NCBI GenBank assembly: GCA_015232355.1
Contig: JADFZW010000011.1
Coordinates: 62,001 to 126,000 of the forward strand
DNA length: 64,000 bases
From: Oligoflexia bacterium
Lineage (GTDB): Bacteria; Bdellovibrionota; Bacteriovoracia; Bacteriovoracales; Bacteriovoracaceae
Direction of reading: 5' to 3'
The stretch's first letter is position 1, and each line of letters opens with the position of its first letter. A model generated the notes under the pieces. The model ran no database searches. It had not been told where the DNA came from and was given only the letters and a program-made list of their open reading frames with translations. Positions 17,574 through 27,221 of the stretch are shown piece after piece. The position numbers and the translations under genes were made by a program.

Positions 17574-19025
17574 TTAAGCTACAGTTTTGTGATTGTTAGT
17601 TAAAATCTTCTCGTTTACAGTGTGACAGATAGTGCTTGCATCTTTTTTCATACTCTCACTTAGATTAGATATATCTTGGACCATATTGGAATTAGTTTGA
17701 GTTAATTTATCAAGCTCTATTATGGCCGTGTTTATTTGTTCGAAAGCAGAGTATTGCTCTTTTGTGGCCGCAGAAATTTCCTGAACAAAGGTAACTACTT
17801 TTGTAAAACTTTGAACTATTTCTTTTAATTTATTTGAGTTTTTTTCAACTAATACAGAACCAGCATTTATATTTTCAACACCTGCATTTATAAGATTTTT
17901 TATCTCTTGAGCGGCCAAAGATGATCTAATTGCTAAATCTCTTACTTCAATTGCTACAACTGCAAATCCCTTTCCTTGTTCACCAGCTTTTGCTGCTTCA
18001 ATAGCAGCATTGATCGCTAATATATTTGTCTGAAAAGAGATTTCAGCAACAAGATTAACAATTTCAGTAATTTTGGAATTGGCATTTTTAATATTTTCCA
18101 TTCCAGCTATTACTTCTTTAGAGATGCGATCACCCTCATTTGCTACTGTAACAGTATTGTTTACTTCAATTAATGCAAGTGTAGAGTTTTCAGCAGTTTG
18201 TTTTATGGTTGCCGTAACCTCTTCCATTGTAGATGCGGTTTCTTCTAATGAACTTGCTTGTAATTGAGTTCTTTCTGACATTTCAATATTTCCTTGAGCA
18301 ATTTCTTTAGATTTTTTTTCTAAAGAATCAGAAGAAATTTTAATTATTTGTCCCATCTGAACGATTGGGTTTATATTAATTTTAATAAATAAATATAAAA
18401 TTATAGATATTACAAAAACAAATGCAAGTACAACTTTGCTTATCATTAAACCATTTTCTTTTGCTTGTATACCAACATCCTCAACATATATTCCAGTACC
18501 AATTATCCATCCCCATTGTTTATGACCTTTTACGTATGATATTTTAGGAACAATTTTGTTTTTATCGTCCTTCCATTGCCAAGAATAATTAACAAATCCT
18601 TCTTGTTTTGCTTTTACAACATTTACCATCTCTATAAAAAGATGTTTTCCATTAGGATCTTTCCAGTCAGATACATTTTTTCCTTCTAGATCACTTTTAA
18701 ATGGATGCATCAGCATTTTAGGAGTCATATCATTAATCCAAAAATAATCCTTTCCATCTTCACCATAACGAAGGACTTTAATTGCTTTCTTGGCCATTTC
18801 TTGCGCTTGTTCTGAATTAATTTTTCCTTCTTCTGATTGTTTATAATAAAAGTCAATAATGTTATAAGCAACTTGTACTAATGACTTTGTAGCATTTTGT
18901 TTTTCTAAATAAAGATTATCTACAGTACGATAATGAAATATTATTGTAATTACTATAGCAAAAAAGATAAACAGTGATAGAGTTGTTAATAAAGTTTTTA
19001 TAGTGATATTTAAACTTCTAAACAT
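17574..19025 (-). CDS. Methyl-accepting chemotaxis protein with sCache sensor
   Basis: Transmembrane chemoreceptor of 483 residues. TM1 is at about 12-33. A periplasmic single Cache (sCache_2) domain follows, with DGKDYFWINDMTPKMLMHPF, EGKNVSD and GWIIGTGIYVEDV. TM2 is at about 193-215 and the cytoplasmic part carries the signalling hairpin NILAINAAIEAAKAGEQGKGFAVVA, where CheA and CheW dock. No clear HAMP domain is seen between TM2 and the coiled coil. sCache domains bind small organic acids in known cases; the ligand here is unknown. AAGGAG precedes the ATG and a sigma28-like promoter lies 57 bases further up. Confidence 0.93.
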   Translation of the reverse strand: MFRSLNITIKTLLTTLSLFIFFAIVITIIFHYRTVDNLYLEKQNATKSLVQVAYNIIDFYYKQSEEGKINSEQAQEMAKKAIKVLRYGEDGKDYFWINDMTPKMLMHPFKSDLEGKNVSDWKDPNGKHLFIEMVNVVKAKQEGFVNYSWQWKDDKNKIVPKISYVKGHKQWGWIIGTGIYVEDVGIQAKENGLMISKVVLAFVFVISIILYLFIKININPIVQMGQIIKISSDSLEKKSKEIAQGNIEMSERTQLQASSLEETASTMEEVTATIKQTAENSTLALIEVNNTVTVANEGDRISKEVIAGMENIKNANSKITEIVNLVAEISFQTNILAINAAIEAAKAGEQGKGFAVVAIEVRDLAIRSSLAAQEIKNLINAGVENINAGSVLVEKNSNKLKEIVQSFTKVVTFVQEISAATKEQYSAFEQINTAIIELDKLTQTNSNMVQDISNLSESMKKDASTICHTVNEKILTNNHKTVA

Positions 19026-19081
19026 AAATTATTCTCCTTTTTTAATTTTTAAATTTTTAAATTTTACCTATGATAAAATGG

Positions 19082-19108
19082 TTATCGGGCAAGATTACCC
19101 AAAAATTA
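19082..19108 (-). promoter_or_regulatory. Flagellar sigma28 (FliA)-type promoter
   Basis: On the minus strand TAATTTTT, 11 bases, then CCCGATAA, against the consensus TAAAGTTT-N11-GCCGATAA with exact spacing. It lies 57 bases before the chemoreceptor ATG, a class of gene usually driven by sigma28. Confidence 0.65.
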
Positions 19109-19179
19109 ATAATAATTAATAAGAATTAATGATAATTAGCAAAAATATTTATGATTTCTGTTGATTTATTAAACTAATT

Positions 19180-20754
19180 TTATTGTTTTGATTTATAACT
19201 ATTAAGTGAACCAAAATTAAACAAACCCTTGAGACCTCCACCTTTTTGGAATTGATATGAAAAATCTTCATATGCAGTGGAAGAATATTTTTTATCAGTC
19301 ATAATCCTTTTAATACGATCTTTCTTTTTTTTATTAAGTGAGAGTGTTGTTTTTGTATTTTCCTCTCTTTTTTTATCGGCCTTAATAAAGTTCTTAATTG
19401 GAAATAAATTACTTAAAACTGGAGTAATGTCATAATAATGAGTGTTTCCTGTTCCGTGAGCTGTTTTAATTCTCTCTTTCCCATTGATTAATTTTTTTGA
19501 TTGCATTTCATATTCTAAAGGTTTATTAGTCAATACTCCAGAATCAATAAGTTCTTTGCACATTCCAAAAGTATTTACATTACAATCTTTAAAATTTATT
19601 TGATCGATCCAAACACGATCTTTTTTGGCCACGCCAACAGTGTCACATAAATCGCTATCAGCAATTACAATTGCATCCATGTCTGGATGATTATTTATAC
19701 TTTCTTTTAGGGAAATACTAAGTTCCTTGGACTTTGTTTTCTCATAATTAATTTTTTGTGGAAGCTTTTTTTGGTCAGAACAAAAATAATATTCATTATT
19801 GTTCATTTTTATTAATTGTGGAACATTGGCTTTAGCGCATTCTTGAGGTGCTTTTTTATTTTCCCATTTTGAATAAAAGAGGTCACATCCAGTATGTTTG
19901 GCCATATGCCATTCAATTTCACGACCATTTAATTTACTATTAAAAACAGAGACTTTATATGCTCCAAGAAGTGCATGTTCACCAACATACTCTTTTTGAG
20001 GATTTAAATTAAAATCTGGGAGAAAGTCGCTTGGATCATCAAATTTAATTTTACTTAAAATTTCACTCATTGATGTTTCTTTTTTTTCACTGAATGCTAC
20101 TCCTGGTTTTAGATCCATTACTAATTTTAGCTTTTTAGGAAGATTAACTTTTGTTATTTGTTGTTCGTAATTATCGATTTTATTTTTTCCTTCATCACCA
20201 CTAGTTAATTGTAGAAATGTACAAACGTCATTATCTATTTCATTATCAACTTTCCCTAGAGCTTTTCTTAGTATATCAGAGTCTTCTGTATCTAATTTTG
20301 TTTTTACTATGCTTTTTGTATTTTTTTCTAATATCTCTAGTATTTTTGCATGAGGTTTAGTCTCTTGAGTATAATGATATTTCCCTTTATCTAAGGTCAT
20401 ATCTACTCCAATATCACCATCGACATCTCTGGGAGAAATTCTCCATACACCACTACTATGTGATTTATATAACAGACGAGGATGTAATTTATTATCATCA
20501 TCTTTATAATATAAAAGTATGGTAGGATAATTCAACACTTCATGAAATACAATTTTTTTTGAAAGATAAAATGTACATTTTTTTGAATCATTATTTATGA
20601 TTTCAATTGGTTCACTCATGTCCACAGCATATGCTGATTTGCTTGGAACATCTTTTGGATTTAGACCTGCGATTATAGCGACAGAGATAATATAAGCAAA
20701 GAAAAAAATAAAACAACAAAAATATACATAAAACCTATACCTATATATAGACAT
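19180..20754 (-). CDS. Secreted or membrane-anchored hypothetical protein
   Basis: No family recognised. The 524-residue chain starts at the ATG at 20754, chosen because AAGGAG lies 9 bases upstream; the open frame continues further without support. A single hydrophobic segment (about residues 6-32) is an uncleaved or cleaved signal, so the rest is periplasmic or outside. The body is charged, lysine-rich, with several cysteines (for example in CTFYLSKK, HTGCDLFYS, FCSDQKK, DSDLCD and DCNVNTFGMCKEL) that could pair once exported. The segment DAIVIADSDLCDTVGVAKKDRVWIDQ looks like a folded core. It is divergent from the secreted gene at 20996, with a strong hairpin between them. Confidence 0.75.
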   Translation of the reverse strand: MSIYRYRFYVYFCCFIFFFAYIISVAIIAGLNPKDVPSKSAYAVDMSEPIEIINNDSKKCTFYLSKKIVFHEVLNYPTILLYYKDDDNKLHPRLLYKSHSSGVWRISPRDVDGDIGVDMTLDKGKYHYTQETKPHAKILEILEKNTKSIVKTKLDTEDSDILRKALGKVDNEIDNDVCTFLQLTSGDEGKNKIDNYEQQITKVNLPKKLKLVMDLKPGVAFSEKKETSMSEILSKIKFDDPSDFLPDFNLNPQKEYVGEHALLGAYKVSVFNSKLNGREIEWHMAKHTGCDLFYSKWENKKAPQECAKANVPQLIKMNNNEYYFCSDQKKLPQKINYEKTKSKELSISLKESINNHPDMDAIVIADSDLCDTVGVAKKDRVWIDQINFKDCNVNTFGMCKELIDSGVLTNKPLEYEMQSKKLINGKERIKTAHGTGNTHYYDITPVLSNLFPIKNFIKADKKREENTKTTLSLNKKKKDRIKRIMTDKKYSSTAYEDFSYQFQKGGGLKGLFNFGSLNSYKSKQ

Positions 20755-20916
20755 AACATTTATCTCCTTAAAGTATATTAATAATCTAACTATATACCTA
20801 TCGGAAAAAAATATTTTTTCTAAAACTAACAAATAAAATATATTTGAATTGTTAGAAATCACAATTGTTACATAGACGTTATAACTACTTAAGCTTTTGT
20901 ATGTCTTGCCGTTAAG

Positions 20917-20955
20917 TAATTAGTCGCGGTCGTTTTTCTCGACAGCGACTAATTA
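20917..20955. other. Strong hairpin in the divergent intergenic region
   Basis: TAATTAGTCGC at 20917-20927 pairs perfectly with GCGACTAATTA at 20945-20955; inside it GTCG and CGAC extend the stem past one G-A mismatch, leaving a T-rich loop. No T-run follows on the + strand, so it is not an ordinary terminator. It lies 41 bp before the ATG at 20996 and could be a 5' leader structure or an operator. Confidence 0.6.
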
Positions 20956-20995
20956 AGCAATTAAACTATTCAACAATTTAAGAGCGAGATTTAGT

Positions 20996-22705
20996 ATGAA
21001 ATATTTGAGTATGATTTTGTTTATTGTATTTATATTTATTTCATCTATATCTTTCTCTTCTTTTATCCTTTATGCTTCCAGCGATATAAAATCAACGATT
21101 AATAATGGTGGTATTAATCTTAAGGATTTCTATTTAGCTTGTTTGAAAGCAGGCAAGTGCATCTCTTTTGAAATTGCAGCATATATGATGTGTGGAGAAC
21201 AAGAAGTTAATAATGAGAATCAAAATGATTTAGACGACATAGATGATCGATATAATAGTAGTAGAAAAGATATTACAAAAAAAGAACAGGAACTTTTTAA
21301 TTGTTTAGGGGACAATTTTTATGCTTCTGATGATTGGGAAAAAAATTATGTAGTTAAAATAAGGATTACTAATTTAATAAGAGAATATTACTCTACTAGA
21401 ATGACCTATTTTCAACAAATAAAAGAAGAAACGAAACAAAAACATTTGAATCCTGTTGTTTATTTTGAACTGGAAAATCTAGAAGATCTATTAAGTAGAT
21501 GTAGAGAATTACGCAAAAATAGCAGTAGCGGAACAACAGAAATTAAATCTGATAAAGAATTTATGAATTGGTTAGACAAAGCATACAGGCCAACAAAAGA
21601 AGAAAGATCATTAAATGATGTGTACCCAGTTATCGAGGTAATGAAAAATTTTAATAAAAAATGTTATGAAAAAAAACATAAATTTGTAGATTTAAAAAAT
21701 ATAGATTTAAATTCCTCTCTAGAAAGTAATTCTAAAAAGGAACAAATATCCACAACAGTAGCAAGTTTTAATGATTTTAATGATTGTAATGATAATTATA
21801 TTTCTGATCTTAATGAAGTAGAATATGAAAATTTGAGTTTTGATGAAAAAGAGAGAATAACTGCTAAGTCAGAATTACTAAGATGTCTTGGAGATAAATT
21901 TGATATTTCAAACAATTGGAAAAAAAATGGTTATATTGTTAAAATAAAGATTGCAGAAATTATTCAACTTCTTTACAAGAATCATTTATCTCGTATAGAG
22001 ATAAATGATAAACTTAAAGAGTGTAAAAAATTTAGGAAAAAAAATAGTACCAGAAAATATAAAATTAATTCTCATGCGAGTTATCTTAAAGAAATTGCTC
22101 GTTTGTTTAAAGAGAATTCTCCAGCATATAAACTAGTAAAAGCGCAGATGGATGGAAAGGTGTTGTGTGGTAATAGAGTTAATGTTACTGCTTCAATTGC
22201 CCTTTTTTTTAAAATTGGCATTGTTATATCCAGACAAACTTGTATAACTCCATTTGGACATCAAATCTATGTTAATGATTCTTGGAAATTTGATAATGGT
22301 ATTTCCTTTGGTGCAAAAGTCACAAAAGAAAATATAAAAGAATCAAAATATTATAGCAAGCTAAGAAACGTGCCTCAAAATTCCAATTTAAAATTTAGTT
22401 TACCAGATGAGGGTAATGAAAATCCCAACTCAATGTTTGATGGTATTGATTATGCCTTAATAAATGGTAAATCGATAAAAACAAAACAAAATGAACAAAG
22501 TAAACGTGATGTTTTTGGACTTGGATTTAATGTCGATTTAACTAAAAATATAGTAAATTTTGGAGGAACAAAAATAAAAAAGATCAAACCTGCTTCCTCT
22601 TTTACAGATAAATTTAATGGCCCCAAGAATTTAAAAATTATTAGGTCAATAGAGGCACTGGCGATTGATTCAAAATCAGATAAGTGGAAAATAGATGAAA
22701 AATAA
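20996..22705 (+). CDS. Secreted hypothetical protein with an internal duplication
   Basis: Unrecognised 569-residue protein with a signal peptide (about residues 1-28). Two units of about 90-100 residues resemble each other: residues 97-195 (ELFNCLGDNFYASDDWEKN, KIRITNLIREYY, CRELRKNSS) and 293-372 (ELLRCLGDKFDISNNWKKN, KIKIAEIIQLLY, CKKFRKKNS). Each holds two conserved cysteines. The C-terminal third is different: Gly- and Asn-rich with GNRVNVTASIALFFKIG and FNVDLTKNIVNFGG, which could be beta structure. The product is probably periplasmic or released. The neighbouring genes at 19180 and 22723 also encode secreted proteins of unknown type, so this may be a small accessory group. Confidence 0.8.
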   Translation: MKYLSMILFIVFIFISSISFSSFILYASSDIKSTINNGGINLKDFYLACLKAGKCISFEIAAYMMCGEQEVNNENQNDLDDIDDRYNSSRKDITKKEQELFNCLGDNFYASDDWEKNYVVKIRITNLIREYYSTRMTYFQQIKEETKQKHLNPVVYFELENLEDLLSRCRELRKNSSSGTTEIKSDKEFMNWLDKAYRPTKEERSLNDVYPVIEVMKNFNKKCYEKKHKFVDLKNIDLNSSLESNSKKEQISTTVASFNDFNDCNDNYISDLNEVEYENLSFDEKERITAKSELLRCLGDKFDISNNWKKNGYIVKIKIAEIIQLLYKNHLSRIEINDKLKECKKFRKKNSTRKYKINSHASYLKEIARLFKENSPAYKLVKAQMDGKVLCGNRVNVTASIALFFKIGIVISRQTCITPFGHQIYVNDSWKFDNGISFGAKVTKENIKESKYYSKLRNVPQNSNLKFSLPDEGNENPNSMFDGIDYALINGKSIKTKQNEQSKRDVFGLGFNVDLTKNIVNFGGTKIKKIKPASSFTDKFNGPKNLKIIRSIEALAIDSKSDKWKIDEK

Positions 22706-22722
22706 ATTTCAAACAAATAAAA

Positions 22723-23625
22723 TTAGAAAGAAAAAGTAATATCGTAGAGTTTGATATTGTTTTCAGATGGTTGTTTAAGTGAATTTATTAAATTAGTACC
22801 AACATGATTTTTATTTTCAATGGCACTGATATATTTTACAGCATCTAAAATTAACATTTCTAGAGTATAAAAATTACTCCAATCAGTAAATTTTTTATTG
22901 GCCCCTATACAAATATGTTTACTGATATTATCTTTTTGTAGCTTAGCAATTAAATCATTGATTAATTTTTTTGCTATTACAGTAGAGATATTATCTTCAC
23001 TTCTATTATCGTTTTTTATTCCTCTTCTATCGTTTAATCCATCTAGGCTTAATAGATGTGCAATTTCTTTTTTAATTAAAATTCGATTAGTCTTTACATA
23101 AGTATTGTGATCATGATTATTTTTGTGATTTGTGATTGTACTTTTAATGAATTCATTTAATGAACTATCGCTTAATAAATCGATTACACCATCCAAATAA
23201 GTTTTAAAGGCACTATTATAATATGGGCTGTAGTATATAATTGGCATAGTTGCATAACCTAAAATGCTTCCTACAATGTCTGCTTCATTTTTTACACTTT
23301 CTGATCTCAATGCTGAACTTTGAGTAATTTTTGATAAGACATCAATAAATTTATGGCCTAGATCATTTATTTTAGTGTGAAGATTAAAGGCAGTATTATC
23401 AGAAATAAGTCCAAAAGAATTTAATCCAAGAGCACAATTAAAACTAGTTTTTTTAAAAAAGTTTTGCAAAGAGTTCACATTTGTAAAAGGAATCCCTGGG
23501 CCCATGCTGAATTTATAAAAAAAAGATACACAATCTTTTTCTTTAGAATACAAATTTGAATTACAAAAATTAAGAGATAATAATAGTAAAAGCGGAAAAG
23601 ATAAAAAATAAAATAGTGGTTTCAT
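22723..23625 (-). CDS. Secreted hypothetical protein
   Basis: I do not recognise this 300-residue protein. The N-terminus is a typical Sec signal (MKPLFYFLSFPLLLLLSLNF) ending near CNSNLYSK. The cysteine there is not followed by a clear lipobox pattern, so lipidation is uncertain. The mature part is mainly helical, with Asn- and Lys-rich loops, and has four cysteines (CVSFFYKF, NCALG, and HICIG near the end). It converges on the duplicated-unit protein gene with 17 bp between the stops. A weak ribosome site (GGTTAAATAA) precedes the ATG. Confidence 0.75.
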   Translation of the reverse strand: MKPLFYFLSFPLLLLLSLNFCNSNLYSKEKDCVSFFYKFSMGPGIPFTNVNSLQNFFKKTSFNCALGLNSFGLISDNTAFNLHTKINDLGHKFIDVLSKITQSSALRSESVKNEADIVGSILGYATMPIIYYSPYYNSAFKTYLDGVIDLLSDSSLNEFIKSTITNHKNNHDHNTYVKTNRILIKKEIAHLLSLDGLNDRRGIKNDNRSEDNISTVIAKKLINDLIAKLQKDNISKHICIGANKKFTDWSNFYTLEMLILDAVKYISAIENKNHVGTNLINSLKQPSENNIKLYDITFSF

Positions 23626-24354
23626 TTATTTAACCTTAAATAGGATTATTGTTGATTCAATAAATAATATTAAGACGAATTTATGTATTTTAAATAAAAA
23701 AAATTTATTACATGAATAATTCAATAGTTATAGAAAAAAATAAATTGCAAAAATAATTTTTTGCGATTTATTTGCCCATTTTTTAGGGCATACTCAGGTC
23801 AGATGTATTTGTTAATGAAAATGCTCTACTACTTTTTTCTTATTAATTGATCAGAACAGTTGGTGTTGGTGAGAATATAACAATTCCTGGAATATCACTA
23901 AATGGTCACGTGGATTTTTTTATGTTAAGTGATATTAAAATCAATGATTAATTAGAATCAAGTATTCGCACTTTTAGACTTACAAATATATTTTATCAAT
24001 TCGACAAAATCCTTTTAATAGCGCTTGAATTTTATAATGAAGATCATTGTTGTTTTCAAAAGTAAAATACTCTGTACAATCAAATGGTCCTTTGAAGTTT
24101 TTATCAGGAAAACCATCCTTCCAGATTTTTTGACAATCTATCACTGCTGAAATTGCAGCAGTCTTCATAGTTAAAATTGCTATCGTAATAATAATCTCAC
24201 CATTCTGCCATTTAATGTTTTTTTATGATAACATTTCTTAAAGGATCAAAAGTTATGTCTGCTAAACTTAAAATTGTTAATCGAAAGATTGATCCTCAAA
24301 ATCCTAAGAAAATATTTAGCAATCAAAAACTAAAAGGTGGAGTTATTTTAAATT
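23626..24354. other. 729-bp gap with coding remnants, no convincing gene
   Basis: The gap holds several short protein-like fragments without good starts. On the plus strand 23847-23951 reads as 34 residues from a TTG, with TVGVGENITIPGISLNGHVD. On the minus strand 23980-24168 is a 62-residue frame containing FPDKNFKGPFDCTEYFTF, open a little further upstream but without a usable start. On the plus strand from 24255 a 56-residue frame with an AAGGA site runs into the M28 peptidase gene. I read these as decayed ends of secreted-protein genes or chance frames, and call none of them. Confidence 0.4.
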
Positions 24355-25899
24355 ATGAAAAATTTAAATCTTGTTATAGTTTTATTATTATTTCTTATAT
24401 TTGTTTCATGTTCATCCAAGAATGATCCTGAATCTCAAGTAATAGTACGTATAAATGTATCCAATGAAGATAATATCGATGATCTAGAAAATAGAGGATT
24501 ACCGATACACGAAGTCTTAGAGGATAGCAGAGGAAATGAGTATATTGTTTCGATTACCACACGATCATTATTAGATCGAATGCAATTATCATATCAAATA
24601 CTAGATTCATGTAGTGGTCGTTGTGGAGAATATTTGATTGCTGACAGTTTAGGAGATAGTAGTATAAGAACTAGAGCAGCAGCTGAAACTACGGTTTTAC
24701 ATGATGATGGTAAAAATGTAATCGTACGCTTTAGTAAGGCTCTCAGCAATTCACTTCCAAAAATGGGTTTTGAACTTGCATTACTTCAAAGTTCCGATAG
24801 TGATGTTAATAGTGAAGTAGCTGATAGAATTTCAAACAAGAAGTTAAAGAACACTAAATCATTAAGCGATATCATTGTCAGTAGTAGTACTAAAAAAAGC
24901 TCAGTGGAAACTATGATTAGCGGAGTAAGTGACGACAGTCTTTTGACTTATATTAAAGATTTAAGCGGAGAAAATTCTGTTAGTATTAGCAGTGGAACAG
25001 TAAACAATACACAAGTAAGTGGAACAGTTACTATTAGATCGCGAATAACTGAATCCATGGATCTTAATTATGCCCAACAATACGTATATGACAAACTAAA
25101 AATTTTATCTTCAACCCCTAATTTCTTATCTCCACCAACTCCTTCCTTTGATTCTTGGTCTGTAGCTGGATATGTTGGATCCAACGTGATAGGTGAAATT
25201 CCTGGTAAAACTACTCCTAATGAAATAATTCTTTTAGTGGCACATTTAGATAGTATTCCCGGAGAAGATAGAAATAATGTTTGTAGACAAACTAATTATG
25301 ATTCTACTCATGCCCCAGGAGCTGATGACAATGCAAGTGGATCTGCTATGCTTTTGGAAATTGCAAGATTGATGGGCAAAAAAGAATATGACAGAACAAT
25401 CCGCTTTTTATTTACAACAGGTGAAGAGCAAGGGAAATTAGGAAGTATTGGATATGCAAAAAAGGCTAAAGACAGAAATGATACGATATTAGCAGTAATA
25501 AATTTGGATATGAATGCTTATTGGAATACTGATATATCTGGAACTAAAATATATCATGTAAAGACTAATAAAATATCCGTTGCAGAAAAATATAATCGCG
25601 ATAAAGCTCTTTCTGATATATTTTTTAGTGCTGTCAATACTTATGGATTGAGTTCAGGACAAAATGCAGGGATAGTTCCCACTCCTATACCTGATGGTGA
25701 TACCTATAGTGATCATGATTCATTTTGGAATAAAGACTATAGCGCAATCTGGATTATTGAAGATGATAGTAGAGATGTTTGGAATCCATATATGCATAAA
25801 AGCTGTGATCGATATGATAAGATATCTATTCCCTACTGTGCGAACCAAACTAAATCAGTGTTGGCAACTACTGCTCATTTGGCAAAAATTAGAGATTGA
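24355..25899 (+). CDS. M28-family zinc aminopeptidase, lipoprotein
   Basis: Exported peptidase of 514 residues. The lipoprotein signal ends in LIFVSC, with Cys19 as the lipidation site. After a poorly conserved region of about 270 residues comes the M28 domain with all five zinc-ligand regions: VAHLDS (about 295), GADDNASGSAML (about 322), TGEEQGKLGS (about 355), VINLDM (about 383) and YSDHDSFW (about 452). Two co-catalytic zincs would cleave N-terminal residues from peptides. The segment before the domain resembles the inhibitory or docking prodomains of secreted M28 enzymes. It fits a lifestyle that digests external protein. Confidence 0.9.
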   Translation: MKNLNLVIVLLLFLIFVSCSSKNDPESQVIVRINVSNEDNIDDLENRGLPIHEVLEDSRGNEYIVSITTRSLLDRMQLSYQILDSCSGRCGEYLIADSLGDSSIRTRAAAETTVLHDDGKNVIVRFSKALSNSLPKMGFELALLQSSDSDVNSEVADRISNKKLKNTKSLSDIIVSSSTKKSSVETMISGVSDDSLLTYIKDLSGENSVSISSGTVNNTQVSGTVTIRSRITESMDLNYAQQYVYDKLKILSSTPNFLSPPTPSFDSWSVAGYVGSNVIGEIPGKTTPNEIILLVAHLDSIPGEDRNNVCRQTNYDSTHAPGADDNASGSAMLLEIARLMGKKEYDRTIRFLFTTGEEQGKLGSIGYAKKAKDRNDTILAVINLDMNAYWNTDISGTKIYHVKTNKISVAEKYNRDKALSDIFFSAVNTYGLSSGQNAGIVPTPIPDGDTYSDHDSFWNKDYSAIWIIEDDSRDVWNPYMHKSCDRYDKISIPYCANQTKSVLATTAHLAKIRD

Positions 25900-25995
25900 G
25901 GTATAGTCATTTAGCATATATAATTTTTTAACTTCTACTATTACTCTTATCTTATTGGATGATTGTTTGCTCCTTGCTACCGATCACTGAGGGAT

Positions 25996-26060
25996 AAAAA
26001 CGACATATCCCCCATCCGGCCGTCACATTTCGGTGGCACGTCTACTCGAGTTCATGTCGG
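25996..26060 (-). terminator. Possible terminator/structured 3' element behind the O-methyltransferase gene
   Basis: Read on the minus strand, CGACAT (26059-26054) pairs with ATGTCG (26006-26001), followed at once by TTTTT (26000-25996). The large loop contains a smaller GC-rich fold around GCCAC and GTGACGGC. The segment is clearly more GC-rich than the surroundings. The big loop makes a classic terminator doubtful. Confidence 0.35.
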
Positions 26061-26063
26061 TAT

Positions 26064-27128
26064 TTAAACAACCCTTTCTGCTTTTATAATTTTCGATGGA
26101 GTTTTTTCAACTTCAATAATTTCGATTTTTTTGAGACCACATTTAATGAGCATATTGGTAAGTTCACGCTCATTGTATGCTTTTCCTTTTGGAGTTCCTT
26201 GAAGCATATTTAAGGAAAAGAGTGTGGGATAGAGTGGAGAAGCATCTCCCTCGTCTAAAACAAATTCGTGGATCAAGAGAAATCCCTCTGGATTTAGAGC
26301 GGCGGCAGCTTTCTTTATAACTGCTTCAGCATTTTCTGGTCCTTCACTATGAAGAATGTGTGAGAGCCAACATACATCATATTTGCCTGGAATGTTGTCA
26401 TGATTAAAATCGCCACTGACAAAATCAATACGGTCATCGAGATTGAATTTTTTTATAGTTTTAAGAGCGTATGGTTTTGTTGTAGGAAAATCAAAAACAG
26501 TTGCTCTTAAAATTGGATATTTTTTACAAAAATTTATCGCATAAGTTCCAGGTCCTCCTCCTAAATCGAGCAAGGTTTTTTTATTAGAAAAATCTAAAGA
26601 GGAAACAATCTTTGGAGCATTCAGCATCGCTAAATTAAACATTCCCATTAAGAAATTTTCTCTGGTGGTTTCATTGATATCAACATTTCCACCATCGCTA
26701 GAAATGTGAGGACGATTTATTGTTCCACTTAGAATTGATTGATCTAAATTCAACCATGATTTTGCCAATTCATGGTGGTGAAGAATAATATTTCCAAGAT
26801 AGTTATCAGATTGTTTAGAGAAAAATTTTCTGGCCGTTGGTGTGGCCATATATTGCTGGCCCTCCTTTGTTAAAAGTTCCATGGCCACAAGAGCATTTAA
26901 GAGCATGCTAATTCCACGAGTATTACTGGCCTTTAATTTATCACGAATCTCTTCAGCAGTTGTTCTTCCCTCTATAAATGTAAAGAGATCTAATTTAACT
27001 GCTGCTTGTAGAGTGTAGTTTTCCCAAGAGTTGATTGAAAGTTCAAATAATTTTGCTGGCCACTTATGACCATGTAGTGAAGGTTGATAGTATTGGCAAT
27101 CATTTTGTGCAAGTGTTGTGTCATTCAT
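26064..27128 (-). CDS. SAM-dependent O-methyltransferase (acetylserotonin/CrtF family)
   Basis: Class I methyltransferase of 354 residues with the family plan: an N-terminal winged-helix dimerisation domain (LFELSINSWENYTLQAAVKL and the helix-turn-helix TAEEIRDKLKASNTRGISML) followed by the Rossmann core. The SAM motif is LLDLGGGPGTYAI (about 186-198). The catalytic His lies in LSHILHSEG, and NPEGFLLIHEFVLDE follows. Family members methylate small phenols or hydroxylated carotenoids (hydroxyneurosporene methylation by CrtF). There are no pigment genes next to it, so the substrate is unknown. It appears to be a single-gene unit with a poor ribosome site. Confidence 0.88.
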   Translation of the reverse strand: MNDTTLAQNDCQYYQPSLHGHKWPAKLFELSINSWENYTLQAAVKLDLFTFIEGRTTAEEIRDKLKASNTRGISMLLNALVAMELLTKEGQQYMATPTARKFFSKQSDNYLGNIILHHHELAKSWLNLDQSILSGTINRPHISSDGGNVDINETTRENFLMGMFNLAMLNAPKIVSSLDFSNKKTLLDLGGGPGTYAINFCKKYPILRATVFDFPTTKPYALKTIKKFNLDDRIDFVSGDFNHDNIPGKYDVCWLSHILHSEGPENAEAVIKKAAAALNPEGFLLIHEFVLDEGDASPLYPTLFSLNMLQGTPKGKAYNERELTNMLIKCGLKKIEIIEVEKTPSKIIKAERVV

Positions 27129-27221
27129 AGTTTTAATTTTTTCTTTTAGCTTTTGGCCGTTGGCTTTTGGCCTTATAGTTAAGGTTAATATTAAGATTAA
27201 TATTACTTCAAAAAATATTAT

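Noticed and set aside
23980-24168. 62-residue minus-strand frame with a protein-like middle part
   Set aside because: No ribosome site, no usable start upstream and isolated; treated as a possible remnant in the gap note.
24225-24425. 66-residue plus-strand frame with an internal ATG at 24255 behind AAGGA
   Set aside because: It overlaps the well-supported signal peptide of the M28 lipoprotein by 71 bp and has no family or conserved look; at most a leader peptide.
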